This document shows, piece after piece, positions 6,937-15,500 of a stretch of DNA of 16,874 nucleotides. The translations under genes were made by a program, and so were the position numbers. The notes under the pieces were generated by a model. It saw nothing but the letters and a program-made list of their open reading frames with translations. It had not been told where the DNA came from and ran no database searches. Position 1 is the first letter of the stretch, and the number at the start of each line of letters is the position of its first letter. The stretch covers positions 1-16,874 of the forward strand of contig CAMLSI010000043.1 in NCBI GenBank assembly GCA_946482585.1. The letters are read 5' to 3'. The DNA is from an uncultured Lysobacteraceae bacterium (lineage in GTDB: Bacteria; Pseudomonadota; Gammaproteobacteria; Xanthomonadales; Rhodanobacteraceae).

Positions 6937-7611
6937 TTGTCATTCTCCGATCCCCAGGCTGTCGCTCGCTACGCCGAAGGTCCTGTCCGGCAGGTTCCCG
7001 GTTTCCATGCGCTTCAGCAGATGGCTGCGCTGCTGCTGGCCGAGACGGTCCCGGGCGATGGCCGTGTCCTGGTGCTCGGCGCCGGCGGCGGTCTGGAACT
7101 GAAAGTGTTTGCCGAGACGCAGCCGGGATGGCGCTTCACCGGTGTCGATCCGTCGGCCGAAATGCTGAAGCTCGCCGAGGTCACGCTGGGGCCGCTCGCA
7201 GCGCGCGTCGAATTCTGCGAAGGCACTATCGACATCGCGCCGGAAGGGCCTTTCGATGGGGCGACCTGTCTGCTCACGCTGCATTTCCTCGAGGCCGAAG
7301 AACGCCTGCGTACGCTGAAGCTGCTGAGACGCCGCCTGAAGCCCGGCGCGCCGCTCGTAGTGGCTCACCACAGCTTTGCGCAAGACGAGGGCGAGAAGAT
7401 ACGTTGGCTGAAGCGATACGCGGCCTTTGCGGTGGCATCGGGCATACCCGCATCACACGCAGCGAACGCGATCGACGCGATCGGCCAGAAGCTTCCCGTG
7501 CTCAGCCCGGAAGACGACGTGGCGCTGCTGAGAGAAGCAGGCTTCCACGCGGTGGAACTGTTCTACGCCGGATTCACGTTCAAGGGATGGATTGCCTGCA
7601 ACGCGTCGTAG
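6937..7611 (+). CDS. Class I SAM-dependent methyltransferase
   Basis: A 224-residue protein with a Rossmann-type methyltransferase fold. Motif I is VLVLGAGGGLELKVFAE (residues 44-60). The acidic residue that would bind the SAM ribose is D71 in GVDPSAEMLKLAE. GATCLLTLHFLE (108-119) is the post-motif segment, and LLRRRLKPGAPLVVAHHS (129-146) fits motif III. A C-terminal element (LREAGFHAVELFYAGFTFKG) closes the domain. The TTG at 6937 is chosen because GAGG lies five bases before it and related proteins begin with a similar LSFSDP...ARYAEGP segment. A TTG at 6871 would add 22 unconserved residues. It appears to be a lone gene. The substrate is unknown; this group is usually annotated only as small-molecule methyltransferases. 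Confidence 0.88.
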   Translation: MSFSDPQAVARYAEGPVRQVPGFHALQQMAALLLAETVPGDGRVLVLGAGGGLELKVFAETQPGWRFTGVDPSAEMLKLAEVTLGPLAARVEFCEGTIDIAPEGPFDGATCLLTLHFLEAEERLRTLKLLRRRLKPGAPLVVAHHSFAQDEGEKIRWLKRYAAFAVASGIPASHAANAIDAIGQKLPVLSPEDDVALLREAGFHAVELFYAGFTFKGWIACNAS

Positions 7612-7718
7612 CGGCCGGCCAGTCGGGCGCATGCTCGCTTTCGTCCGCTGCAGCGGCCGCCCGAACGGCGCCTGCCTGCACGACGGCGCCGCTCGGATGT
7701 TCACGGGCGACGCGCGTT

Positions 7719-8078
7719 CTAGCGGACGATGGGCCAATTTGTCGCACGTCGCGTTATGGACGGCGATGCCGGCAGCGCGGGCAGCGCCGACTCGGCCAGC
7801 AAGCGGATGTCGGCGGAATGAAAGTTGCCATTGCCCGAGCAATCGAGGAAAGCATCACCGCCGTGCTTGATCTTTTCGGAGTCCACGAACAACTCCATGC
7901 CGCGCTCGACGGCGCGAAGACTGCTGCAGATCGACAGTGGGATGAAAAGCCAGGCCTTGGTCGGAAACGCGAAGAGAACGCCGGGCCGCAATCGGCGAAG
8001 CGCGGCGAGGTCGATCGCGACCAATGCGCTGTCGACACCGACGTCCACGCACCTGCCCAGGGCAATGTCGAAGCTCAT
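7719..8078 (-). CDS. Hypothetical protein, 119 residues
   Basis: I do not recognise this protein. It is supported as a gene by AGAGGA six bases before the ATG at 8078 and by codon use like its neighbours. The first 55 residues are moderately hydrophobic and look like alternating strands and a short helix (DSALVAIDLAALRRL, then GVLFAFPTKAWLFIPLSICS). The middle is polar (MELFVDSEKIKHGGDAFLDC), and the last 20 residues look unstructured. No signal peptide or convincing membrane helix is present. It lies 62 bases downstream of another small minus-strand gene, with a strong hairpin between, so the two may share a transcript. A frame upstream of the ATG exists but lacks a better start. Confidence 0.55.
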   Translation of the reverse strand: MSFDIALGRCVDVGVDSALVAIDLAALRRLRPGVLFAFPTKAWLFIPLSICSSLRAVERGMELFVDSEKIKHGGDAFLDCSGNGNFHSADIRLLAESALPALPASPSITRRATNWPIVR

Positions 8079-8109
8079 GCGAATCCTCTGTTGGCCGGAC
8101 ACGCCGGCG

Positions 8110-8132
8110 CCGCCCGGCAGTGAGCCGGGCGG
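8110..8132. terminator. Perfect 9-bp stem-loop between two small minus-strand genes
   Basis: CCGCCCGGC (8110-8118) and GCCGGGCGG (8124-8132) form a perfect 9-bp GC-rich stem with a five-base loop. It sits directly after the 59-residue gene and before the 119-residue gene on the minus strand. No T-tract follows on either strand, so it may be a processing or stabilising hairpin, or an inefficient terminator, rather than a full intrinsic one. Confidence 0.5.
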
Positions 8133-8140
8133 CATTCGAT

Positions 8141-8320
8141 TCAACGCTGACTGTCGTTCGATCGATCAGTGGGCTTCACGCTCATCGGCTCGGCCGCATC
8201 CTTCGGCTTGTCGGCCGAAGAGTCGTCTTTGACCGACGGCGGCGCGTCGTTGGTGGCGGGGGCGTCGACAGGCACGGGACGCGACGGTTGACTCGGATGG
8301 TTGGGGTTTCTGTTGTTCAT
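8141..8320 (-). CDS. Small hydrophilic, proline-rich hypothetical protein (59 residues)
   Basis: A short gene supported by a strong GAGGAG ribosome binding site six bases before the ATG at 8320 and a clear TGA stop. The protein begins MNNRNPNHPSQPSRPVPVDA and consists almost entirely of Pro, Ser, Asn, Asp and Lys, with no hydrophobic core, so it is expected to be intrinsically disordered. No signal peptide is seen. I do not recognise a family; small disordered proteins of this kind are often stress- or stationary-phase-associated in proteobacteria, but that is only an analogy. It may be co-transcribed with the 119-residue gene downstream. Confidence 0.65.
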   Translation of the reverse strand: MNNRNPNHPSQPSRPVPVDAPATNDAPPSVKDDSSADKPKDAAEPMSVKPTDRSNDSQR

Positions 8321-8728
8321 GGATTGCTCCTCAGTGCCATCCGTGGCGGACTGCATCCAGCGAAGCGGGGGCAACGGGGAAGCCGGTTGCCGGGGTGTGC
8401 CGGATCCCGGCACATGATCGAGGTGCGGCTGCAGCGCTGGGAGCGCATGAGCAGCGCGGAAAAGGGGAATTCGTGGACGGACCGAAGTCGCTTCGGTGGT
8501 GAAGCCGGCGGAAAGCCGGCTTCGGCGAGTGTGAACGTCACTATGCGCTGAGGCTTGTTAGCTACCCGTTATTCGATACATCGAACATGAATGGCTTCGG
8601 CAGATATGTTTCAAAGAAAACAAATGGTTTTGTGACGCGGCTTCGGCCGTCGTACGGAAGCCGCCGCGCCCCCCGCGTCGTTGCTGCTGTCGGGTTCGAA
8701 CCGGAGCAGTTGAGGGCATCTGAAACCT

Positions 8729-8807
8729 TTGAGGACACCCACCATCGGGACATTGGATGTCACGGAAGCAATTGAGGACACCCACCATCGGGGCATCGGA
8801 TGTCACG
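8729..8807. repeat. Two 36-bp direct repeats with an inverted partial copy
   Basis: Copies at 8729-8764 and 8772-8807, period 43, each run from TTGAGGACACCCACCATCGG to GGATGTCACG and differ at only three positions. Just after, GGGTGTCCT (about 8816-8824) is the reverse complement of the AGGACACCC core, giving an inverted element. The GGATGTC core is also present in the repeats at the left end of the window. The layout resembles clustered transposase-binding repeats at insertion sequence ends, but no transposase or target duplication is visible. Confidence 0.75.
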
Positions 8808-8887
8808 AGAATCCTGGGTGTCCTGAACCGAAATTGCCCGTTGTTGAAAACCCTGGGTAGCGACTGACTCGCGGAAGACTACGAAGA

Positions 8888-8935
8888 AGGGCCGGGATCG
8901 CTTACGGCAGGCAAGCGAACCCGGCCCTGTTTTCC
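8888..8935. terminator. Likely bidirectional intrinsic terminator
   Basis: AGGGCCGGG-A-TCGCTT (8888-8903) pairs with AAGCGA-A-CCCGGCCCT (8913-8928): 15 base pairs with one A/A mismatch and a nine-base loop. GTTTTCC follows on the plus strand and TTCTTCG on the minus strand. It lies about 60 bases past the stop of the secreted kelch/PKD protein, so it most likely ends that minus-strand transcript. Confidence 0.65.
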
Positions 8936-8941
8936 TCCCGG

Positions 8942-8967
8942 CGACGGCTCCCGATCGGGAGCCGTCG
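8942..8967. repeat. Perfect 26-bp palindrome downstream of the secreted protein gene
   Basis: The bases from 8942 to 8967 are identical to their own reverse complement, centred on CCGATCGG. It lies between the stop codon of the minus-strand secreted protein and the terminator hairpin. There is no T-tract. It may be an RNA 3'-end structure, or a protein-binding site. Confidence 0.7.
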
Positions 8968-8984
8968 ACCGCTGTCCGGGGACG

Positions 8985-10130
8985 TTACGGAGTGGTGTAG
9001 CTGCCCGTCAGCGAAACGCCGGAGAACGTCGAGAACGCGCGCAGCATCACGAAATACGTGCCTGCCTGGACGTTCGTGATGGTGCAGGTCTCCGCGTTGC
9101 CGCCGATGTAGGGGCGGCAGTCGTAGCTCGACGTCGTCGGCGCGGAGCCGAACTTGACGAAGAGGTCGGCATCGCCCGTGCCGCCGGAAGTGACGAACTT
9201 GAGGTTCGTCGCGCCGGCGGGAACGACGAGCCTGTAGGTCTGCGTCTGCAGGCCCGTGCCGGCCGACAGTCCGGTCACGGCAATGCCGTTGCACAGGATC
9301 GCGCCGCCGCATCCACCGGAGAAGACTTCCACCGGCAACGACTTCGTCTGGATCGCGCCGCCGTTGTCCGTCACGGTCAGCGACACGGTATACGTGCCCG
9401 GTGTCGCGAAGGTCTTGCTCGGGTTCGCCGCCGTCGACGTCGTGCCGTCGCCGAAGTTCCAGTGGCGCGACGCGATCGTGCCGTCGACGTCCGTCGAGGT
9501 GTCGGTGAACGTCGCCGTCAATCCGCTGGTCGTGAACGAGAAGTTGGCGGTGGGCACGATGTTCGATCCACTGCCGGTCAGGAAGCTGCCGGTCAGCGAG
9601 ACGCCGGAGAACGCCGAGTACGCGCGCAGCACTACGTAGTACGTACCGGCCTGCGCGGTCGCGATGTTGCAGGTTTCGGCGTTGCCGCCGATGTAGGGCC
9701 GGCAGTCGTAGCTCGAGGTCGTCGGCGCGGAGCCGAACTTGACGTAGAGATCCGCGTCACCCGTGCCGCCCGACGTGACGAACTTGAGATTGTTGGCGCC
9801 GGCCGGAACGACGAGCGTATACGTCGCGGTCGTTCCGCCCGCGGCGGCCGACAGATTGGTCACGGCAATGCCGTTGCACAGCTCCGTGCCGCTGCAGGGG
9901 TTCGAAACGGCCGTCACCGATGCCGTTTTCGTGTTCGTCGCGCCGCCGTTGTCCGTCACGGTCAGCGACACGGTGTAGGTGCCCGCCGCGGCGTAGGTCT
10001 TGGTCGGATTCGTCGCGGTCGACGTCGTGCCGTCGCCGAAATTCCAGACGCGTGACACGATACTGCCGTCGCTGTCGCTCGAGCTGTCGGTGAAGGTGGC
10101 CGTGAGTCCGTTCGTCATCGAGCTGAAGTT
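8985..10130 (-). repeat. Tandem 585-bp coding duplication (PKD-PPC module)
   Basis: The segment beginning near 9021 recurs at 9606, an offset of 585 bases (195 codons). Long nearly identical runs encode the GGTGDADLYVKFGSAPTTSS and PYIGGNAETC parts of both PPC domains, and the flanking PKD domains also match. The high DNA identity points to a recent duplication, or to gene conversion between the modules. Confidence 0.85.
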
Positions 10131-11507
10131 CGCAGTCGGCGCAGTGTTCGGTGCGGCGACCGTGACGGACTTCGAGACGGAGTTCGCCGTGCCGGCGTTG
10201 TCCGTGACGGTCAGCATGACGCTGTAGGTGCCGCCGGCCGCATACGTTTTCGACGGATTGGTCGCCGTCGACGTCGTGCCGTCGCCGAAGTTCCAGAGGC
10301 GCGAGGCTATCGTGCCGTCGGCATCGCTGGACGCGTCGGTGAAGGTCGCGGTCAAGTTCGACGTAGCATGCGAGAAGTTCGCGACTGGCGGCAGGTTGCC
10401 CGTGTTGGGGCCGTAGATCTCGGCCGTCGCGAGCGGGCCCGGGCCGCCTGCAAAGATAACATTTCCATTGTTCAACAATGTGGCAGTGAAAAAGCGCGTG
10501 CGCGCGCTGGCCAACGAGCCCACGCCCGACCAGGTGCCGGACGCGACGTCATAGCGCTCCAGGCTGCTGGTGACCGAGGAATTCGCGTAGCCGCCGCCGA
10601 CGAGCACGCTGCCGTCCGCCAATGCCACCGCCGTATGGCCCGAGCGCGGGGTCGCGAGAGAGCCCGTCGTCGAGAAGGTCTGCGTCGCGGGATCGAACAC
10701 TTCGGCGCTGCCCAGCCTGCCGGGGTTGTCGTTGTATCCACCGACGATGAGGACGCGGCCGTCGGCGAGAGGCGTGGCGGTGGCGGAGGTGCGCGCCGTC
10801 GCCATCGAGCCCGTGGCGCTCCAGGTGTTCGTGGCCGGATCCCAGATATCCGCGCTCGCGAGACTCATGTTGCCGTTCTGGCCGCCGGCCAGCAGCACCC
10901 GGCCGTTCGGCAGCAACGCCGCTGCCGCTGCTCCGCGCGAGGTGTTCAGGGCGATGGCCTGGCTGAACATGCCGGAGGCCGGATTGAACACCTGAGAATA
11001 CGAGGAGCTCACGACGAGCACGTTGCCGTCGGGCAGGCTGACGGTGATCAGATGCGCCGATGACTCGCTACCGGTCAGCGAACCCGCCGTCATGCTCCAG
11101 CTCGCGCTGGCCGGGTCATAGATTTCGGCGCTGCGCAGAAACTCGCCGCCCGATCCGGTCTGCCGGACGCCGCCGACGACGAAGATGCGCCCGTCGGCGA
11201 GTGTCGCGATGCCTGCGGGACTGCGCGAGACCACGAGCGGCGACGCCGGAGCGAACGCGCCGGTAGCCGGGTCGTAGATTTCGACGCTCGTGGTGCTGGG
11301 GCCGCCGGTCGAGTAGCCGCCTGCGACGAGCACTCGGCCGTCGGGGAGTTTCGCTGCCGCGTGCTCGGAGCGGGGCACCGACATCGATCCGGTCGGCTCC
11401 ATCGCGCCGGCGACCGGAGCGACGGACAGCAGCGGAATCATCACCGAAAAAACCGGCAGCAGTAACGTACGTGTGTATCGGAAGGAATCGAGCATAGTCG
11501 TTGTCAT
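8985..11507 (-). CDS. Secreted kelch-repeat protein with PKD and PPC domains
   Basis: An 840-residue exported protein. The signal peptide (1-35) has a long hydrophobic core (LLLPVFSVMIPLLSVAPVAGA) and an AxA-type cleavage site before MEPTG. Seven kelch-type motifs (for example DGRVLVAGGY at 57-65 and DGRVLIVGGY at 249-258) form a predicted beta-propeller over about 36-370, related to galactose-oxidase-like propellers but without recognised catalytic residues. Then follow PKD (about 372-451), PKD (455-535), PPC (537-643), PKD (649-730) and PPC (733-839). Each PKD has the WNFGDGTTST motif. Each PPC has a Cys pair near its start and another in YDCRPYIGGNAETC, probably disulfides. PKD and PPC domains are typical of secreted enzymes and surface proteins and mediate binding or secretion; no protease or hydrolase domain is present. 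The ATG at 11507 is chosen because the signal peptide follows; its ribosome binding site is weak. A terminator lies downstream. Confidence 0.92.
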   Translation of the reverse strand: MTTTMLDSFRYTRTLLLPVFSVMIPLLSVAPVAGAMEPTGSMSVPRSEHAAAKLPDGRVLVAGGYSTGGPSTTSVEIYDPATGAFAPASPLVVSRSPAGIATLADGRIFVVGGVRQTGSGGEFLRSAEIYDPASASWSMTAGSLTGSESSAHLITVSLPDGNVLVVSSSYSQVFNPASGMFSQAIALNTSRGAAAAALLPNGRVLLAGGQNGNMSLASADIWDPATNTWSATGSMATARTSATATPLADGRVLIVGGYNDNPGRLGSAEVFDPATQTFSTTGSLATPRSGHTAVALADGSVLVGGGYANSSVTSSLERYDVASGTWSGVGSLASARTRFFTATLLNNGNVIFAGGPGPLATAEIYGPNTGNLPPVANFSHATSNLTATFTDASSDADGTIASRLWNFGDGTTSTATNPSKTYAAGGTYSVMLTVTDNAGTANSVSKSVTVAAPNTAPTANFSSMTNGLTATFTDSSSDSDGSIVSRVWNFGDGTTSTATNPTKTYAAAGTYTVSLTVTDNGGATNTKTASVTAVSNPCSGTELCNGIAVTNLSAAAGGTTATYTLVVPAGANNLKFVTSGGTGDADLYVKFGSAPTTSSYDCRPYIGGNAETCNIATAQAGTYYVVLRAYSAFSGVSLTGSFLTGSGSNIVPTANFSFTTSGLTATFTDTSTDVDGTIASRHWNFGDGTTSTAANPSKTFATPGTYTVSLTVTDNGGAIQTKSLPVEVFSGGCGGAILCNGIAVTGLSAGTGLQTQTYRLVVPAGATNLKFVTSGGTGDADLFVKFGSAPTTSSYDCRPYIGGNAETCTITNVQAGTYFVMLRAFSTFSGVSLTGSYTTP

Positions 11508-12519
11508 CTCGCGTGTTGTTGTTGAGGACGGGGTGCGGAGCGGCAATGTAACGATCGAAACGGCCAGAGTTGTGGCAGAGCGGTGCGCGCCATCGGCGCG
11601 AGATCAGGCGAATGGGTGGGCTGGCGGGGGGCGGCATCTTATCCGCGGCGACGAGGCGAAAAAACCGCGTCGATTTCTTTCATGGATGAAGCCTTTTCTA
11701 GTCTCGAGTAAGGGAAAGCCGGGAGATTGGCCACGCGTAATTCGGGGTAGGGGTTTTTCGTGCTGATTCGTGCGCGGCGGGCGACGCTGCCGGGTGGCGG
11801 ACCGCAGAGACGCGCGACAGAGAGTGTCCATCGGCGGCGTCTCATCCGCTGCGAGTAACGCAGGCGTGCAAGTGCCGGGGTCGGGCTCGCGGACGTCGCA
11901 GATCCGCGAGCCTGATCGGCCATTGCCGTCGCACGACGGCGTGTCCGCACGGCACGTGGACTCGATACGTCGTGGTGGATGCAGCCGGGCCGGCGCAGCG
12001 GACCGCAGCCCGGTGGCTGGTGCGGCGCAGGCGCGCACCGTACAGAAGGGCGTGGCTGGGCTCATGCAGGCAGTTCTCGCGGTTGCGCCGTTATGGCGGC
12101 AGAGACTGCTGCGACACGCGGCGCACGCACAAATCTTTGTGCGGAGGTCTCTCCCCGTTGTCTGATCCGGTATCGCTATCTGATACCGCGCGCCGACTCA
12201 TGCGCGCGGGACAGATTTTCGTGCGCGGCATCCGCCGTGTGCCGCGCCAACGGGGCATGGCGCATGGCCCGTGACCGGGGCGATCCGGCGAGCGCAATCC
12301 GATGAGAGATCGCTCGCCGTCGCGGCACATGCACCGATCCGAGTGCGCTCATGCAGAGCGCAGGCGGCGGCTCTCGAACGAGTCCATGCGTTCGGCCGCT
12401 GCCGTGTGCGGTTGACGAGGCGCCGGTCCGCCGCGTGCAAACCGGTTCGAAGGCAGGGATGTCGAGGCGCGCCGGCTGGAAAGAATCGACCGCCGGTCAG
12501 AACGAGTCAGAGCTCAGAT
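11508..12519. other. Long noncoding region between divergent large genes
   Basis: About 1 kb with no convincing gene; the frames here are rich in Arg and Cys and look accidental. It holds several inverted repeats: GCACAAA/TTTGTGC (12127-12142, two-base loop), GGTATC/GATACC (12169-12187) and GCGCGGCA/TGCCGCGC (12223-12247). ACAAATCTTTGTGCG and ACAGATTTTCGTGCG (near 12129 and 12211) are a diverged direct repeat. The part around 11680-11760 is simpler in sequence, resembling extragenic repeats. Promoters for both flanking genes must lie here. Confidence 0.6.
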
Positions 12520-15500
12520 ATGGCAAAGTCCAAGCCCGTCGAGTACACATTGTTCGTCTCATCGCCGTGCGACGTACTGCCCGAACGCCGGGCGCTTCGT
12601 CGCGTCATTGCCAAAGTCAGCGAGTCGTTGCACGGCATCGAACTCGTCCCCTATTTTTCCGAGGACGAGATCCACTTCGCGTCGCGGAATCCGCAGGAAG
12701 GCATCCCGAGCACGGTCGACAGCGACCTCGTGATCGGACTGCTCTGGACAAGGCTCGGAACGTGCCTGCCGCCCGAGTTCGATGCGCCCGACGGATCGCC
12801 GCGAACCGGAACGCAGTTCGAACTCGAAATGGCGCTCGCGAAAGCCCGCCAACGGCAGTGCGACGGCCGGATACCGAAACCCGGCGTCGTCATCTATCGG
12901 AAGAGACAGCGCGTCCTCTACGATGCGCAGGACTGGAAAGAAGAAAAACGCCAGCACGACTCGCTCGAAGCGTTCATGGCCCGTTGGGTCCGCGATGCCG
13001 AAGGACACTATCTCGGCTACGCCTACGAGTTCCACGACACGGAAGAACTCGAGAACACGTTCGAGCGCCATCTGCGCGACTGGGTCGCGATGCAGCGGCC
13101 GCCGCTCACCTGGGACGTCATCCAGTCCGGATCACCGTTTCGCGGACTGAGTCCGTTCGAACGAAAGCACGCCGGTGTCTTTTTCGGCCGTGACCGGATG
13201 GTCGTCGAGGCGTGCGAGCGGTTGCGTCGCGGTGCGCAACAGGGCTGCCCCGTGCTCTGGATACTCGGTGCCAGCGGATCCGGAAAGTCCTCTTTGTTGC
13301 GCGCCGGGATCGCTCCGGCAATCGAGCGACGCGAAGGTGCTCTGCGCACGCTGATTCTGCGGCCGGGCGAACTGGGCGACGACCCGCTGGGCGGTCTTGC
13401 GTCGATGTTGATCGACGCGGTTCCGGAACTGCTCGGCGGCTCGTTCCCGTGTGTCACCGCGCTGCGCGACGCGCTGGCGTCGCAACCGCCGATTCCCGCG
13501 GTCCATACGATTCGTGCGGCGCTCGATGCATGGGCGCATCGCGACGCGGCGACGATGCGACTCGCGGCCGCACCGAGGACGCGCCTTCTCATCGGCATCG
13601 ACCAGGCCGAAGAACTCCTGACGGCGCGCAGGTCGACGGAACGGTCGGAGCTCCTCGCGCTGCTGCGCGCCTGCGTCGAGGCCGATGTCGTCTGGCTCAT
13701 ATTCTGCTTCCGCTCGGATTTCTACGCGCAACTGCAGGACGATGAAGCGCTCGCGTCGCTCAAAGAGCGCGCCCAGCAGATCGATGTGACTGCACCGTCG
13801 GCCGCCGAGGTCGCGGAGATGATCGAAGGGCCGGTGCGTGCGGCCGGCCTGACGCTCGAGGCCGATGGCGCAGGGCGCGCCTTGCGCGACGAATTGACCG
13901 GTGAACTGCGCGGCGTCGAGAGTCTGCCGATGGTGCAATTCGCGTTGCGGCGCCTGCATGAGGCGGCGATGCGCCGCGGCGAAACGATACTCAGGCTCGC
14001 CGACTACGATGCCATGGGGGGCGCGACCGGCGCGATACGCAGCGCCGCGGATGCGAGCCTCGAGTTGCTCGCGACGGACGTGCGGCCTGCGTTTGCGCGG
14101 TTGTTGCGCGAGCTGGTCGATCTCGACCTGCAAGCGGTCGACCGGGCGCCGATCGCCGTCAGTTGCCCGCGATCGCGGTTCGATCACGATCCTCCGGTCC
14201 TGCAATTGATCGACGCGTTGGTGGAGAGCCGGCTGCTGGCGACCTTCGACGTCGATCGCGCGCCGCATGTGCGCGTCGCGCACGAAAGCCTGCTGACGCA
14301 ATGGCAGCGCGCCCGGGAGCAGATCGCGCGGGACTCGCGCAACATCGACGCCCGCCGGCGGCTGCGGGGCGCTGCGAATCTCTGGAAACAGGCGAGAGGC
14401 CGCAGGACGAAGCGAAAACGGCTGCTCACCGGATTGTCGCTGTCGGAAGGACGGGAGCTCCTCGCCGAGAAATGGCCGCTCGACGACGACGTGGTGCGCC
14501 TCGTTCGCGCGTCGGCGGGCGCGGCGCGGCGCCGGGGTCTCCTCGCCTATGCCGTCGCGTCGCTGCTGCTCGTGTTCGGCATGGCTGCCGTGTGGGGATG
14601 GCGTTCCACGGGTATTGCCGACGAGCGTGCCGCCGGCGCGCTCGCGCGCGAAAACGACCGGCTGCGCGCATCGGCGGTACGGGCGATGGATCGTGCGGCC
14701 GATGTAAACGGCAACCGCGCGACGCGTGCCGCCTATCTCGCGGAAGCCATAAGCGATTGGCCCAACCCCGACGTCGTCGAGGCGACCTATCGCGAACTGC
14801 AGACGATGGACGGTCTCCCGCTGGTCGCGCTGCTACCGGGCAGCAAGGGCAGCGGCGGTTTTCTGCTGCGCCCCGACGGGGCAGTCATCTCCGCGATGGA
14901 CGACTCGGAGTTGCTTGCATGGGACGCCCACAGCGGCCGGCTGATACACCGAGAACCCAAACCGGCGGGGCAGGTCCGGTCGTTCAGTCATTTCGGCGAC
15001 ACCGGCCGCTATGTGTTTGCATTCGATCAGCCGGTCACTTTCAGCCCGGACGGCCGTTACGCGGCCGGCCACGCGGGAAAGCAGGTCGGCGTCGGGCCGG
15101 CGGGCGAAACGCCAACGGTCCTGACGAAGCCGACGTATCTCTCCATCGTGCAGTTCGACGCATCGGGCGACCGCCTCATCGTTGCCGGTGCGAAGTCCGT
15201 ATGGATACATGCATCGGCATCCGGAAAACTGCTGAGCGGACCGTACGAGCATGTCGACCACGTAACGGCGGCGAGTCTGTCTCCCGATGGAAAGCAGCTT
15301 CTGAGCGTGTGCCGCGACGGCGTTCGCATCTGGGACGTCGGCGATACGAGGCGGGCACGCCTGCGGTTGCCGTCGATCGGCGTGTCCCGTGCCGTGTTCA
15401 CGCCGGAGGGCGCCCGCGTGGCGACCATTGCCGGCGACAAAGTGAAATTCTGGGACTGGCGCAACAACAGTGAAGCCGGTGTCGAATTCACGGCGTTTCC

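Larger units (their letters stand above)
8321..8984. other. Hairpin-rich intergenic region
   Basis: About 660 bases without a supported gene. It holds several inverted repeats: TGCCGGG/CCCGGCA at 8388-8412; CCGAAG/CTTCGG at 8482-8496; GAAGCCGGC/GCCGGCTTC at 8501-8523; GCGGCTTC/GAAGCCGC at 8637-8664. The stretch around 8557-8640 is noticeably AT-richer than its surroundings. A direct-repeat pair (8729-8807) and a terminator (8888-8928) are listed separately. Open frames here run through the repeats and look spurious. Confidence 0.65.

Noticed and set aside
8690..8712. tRNA-like T-arm (GGGTTCGAACCGG)
   Set aside because: The T-stem does not pair in canonical register, and no D-arm, anticodon arm or acceptor stem could be drawn. 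It is probably a chance palindrome.
8558..8806. Overlapping minus-strand open frames beginning PMVGVL or similar
   Set aside because: They are translations of the 36-bp repeats in different frames, with no ribosome binding site or family resemblance.
11604..12065. Minus-strand frame with a Pro/Arg-rich sequence (NPYPELRVANLPAFPYSRLE in one frame)
   Set aside because: It resembles spurious translations of extragenic repeat DNA. There is no start signal and no domain.
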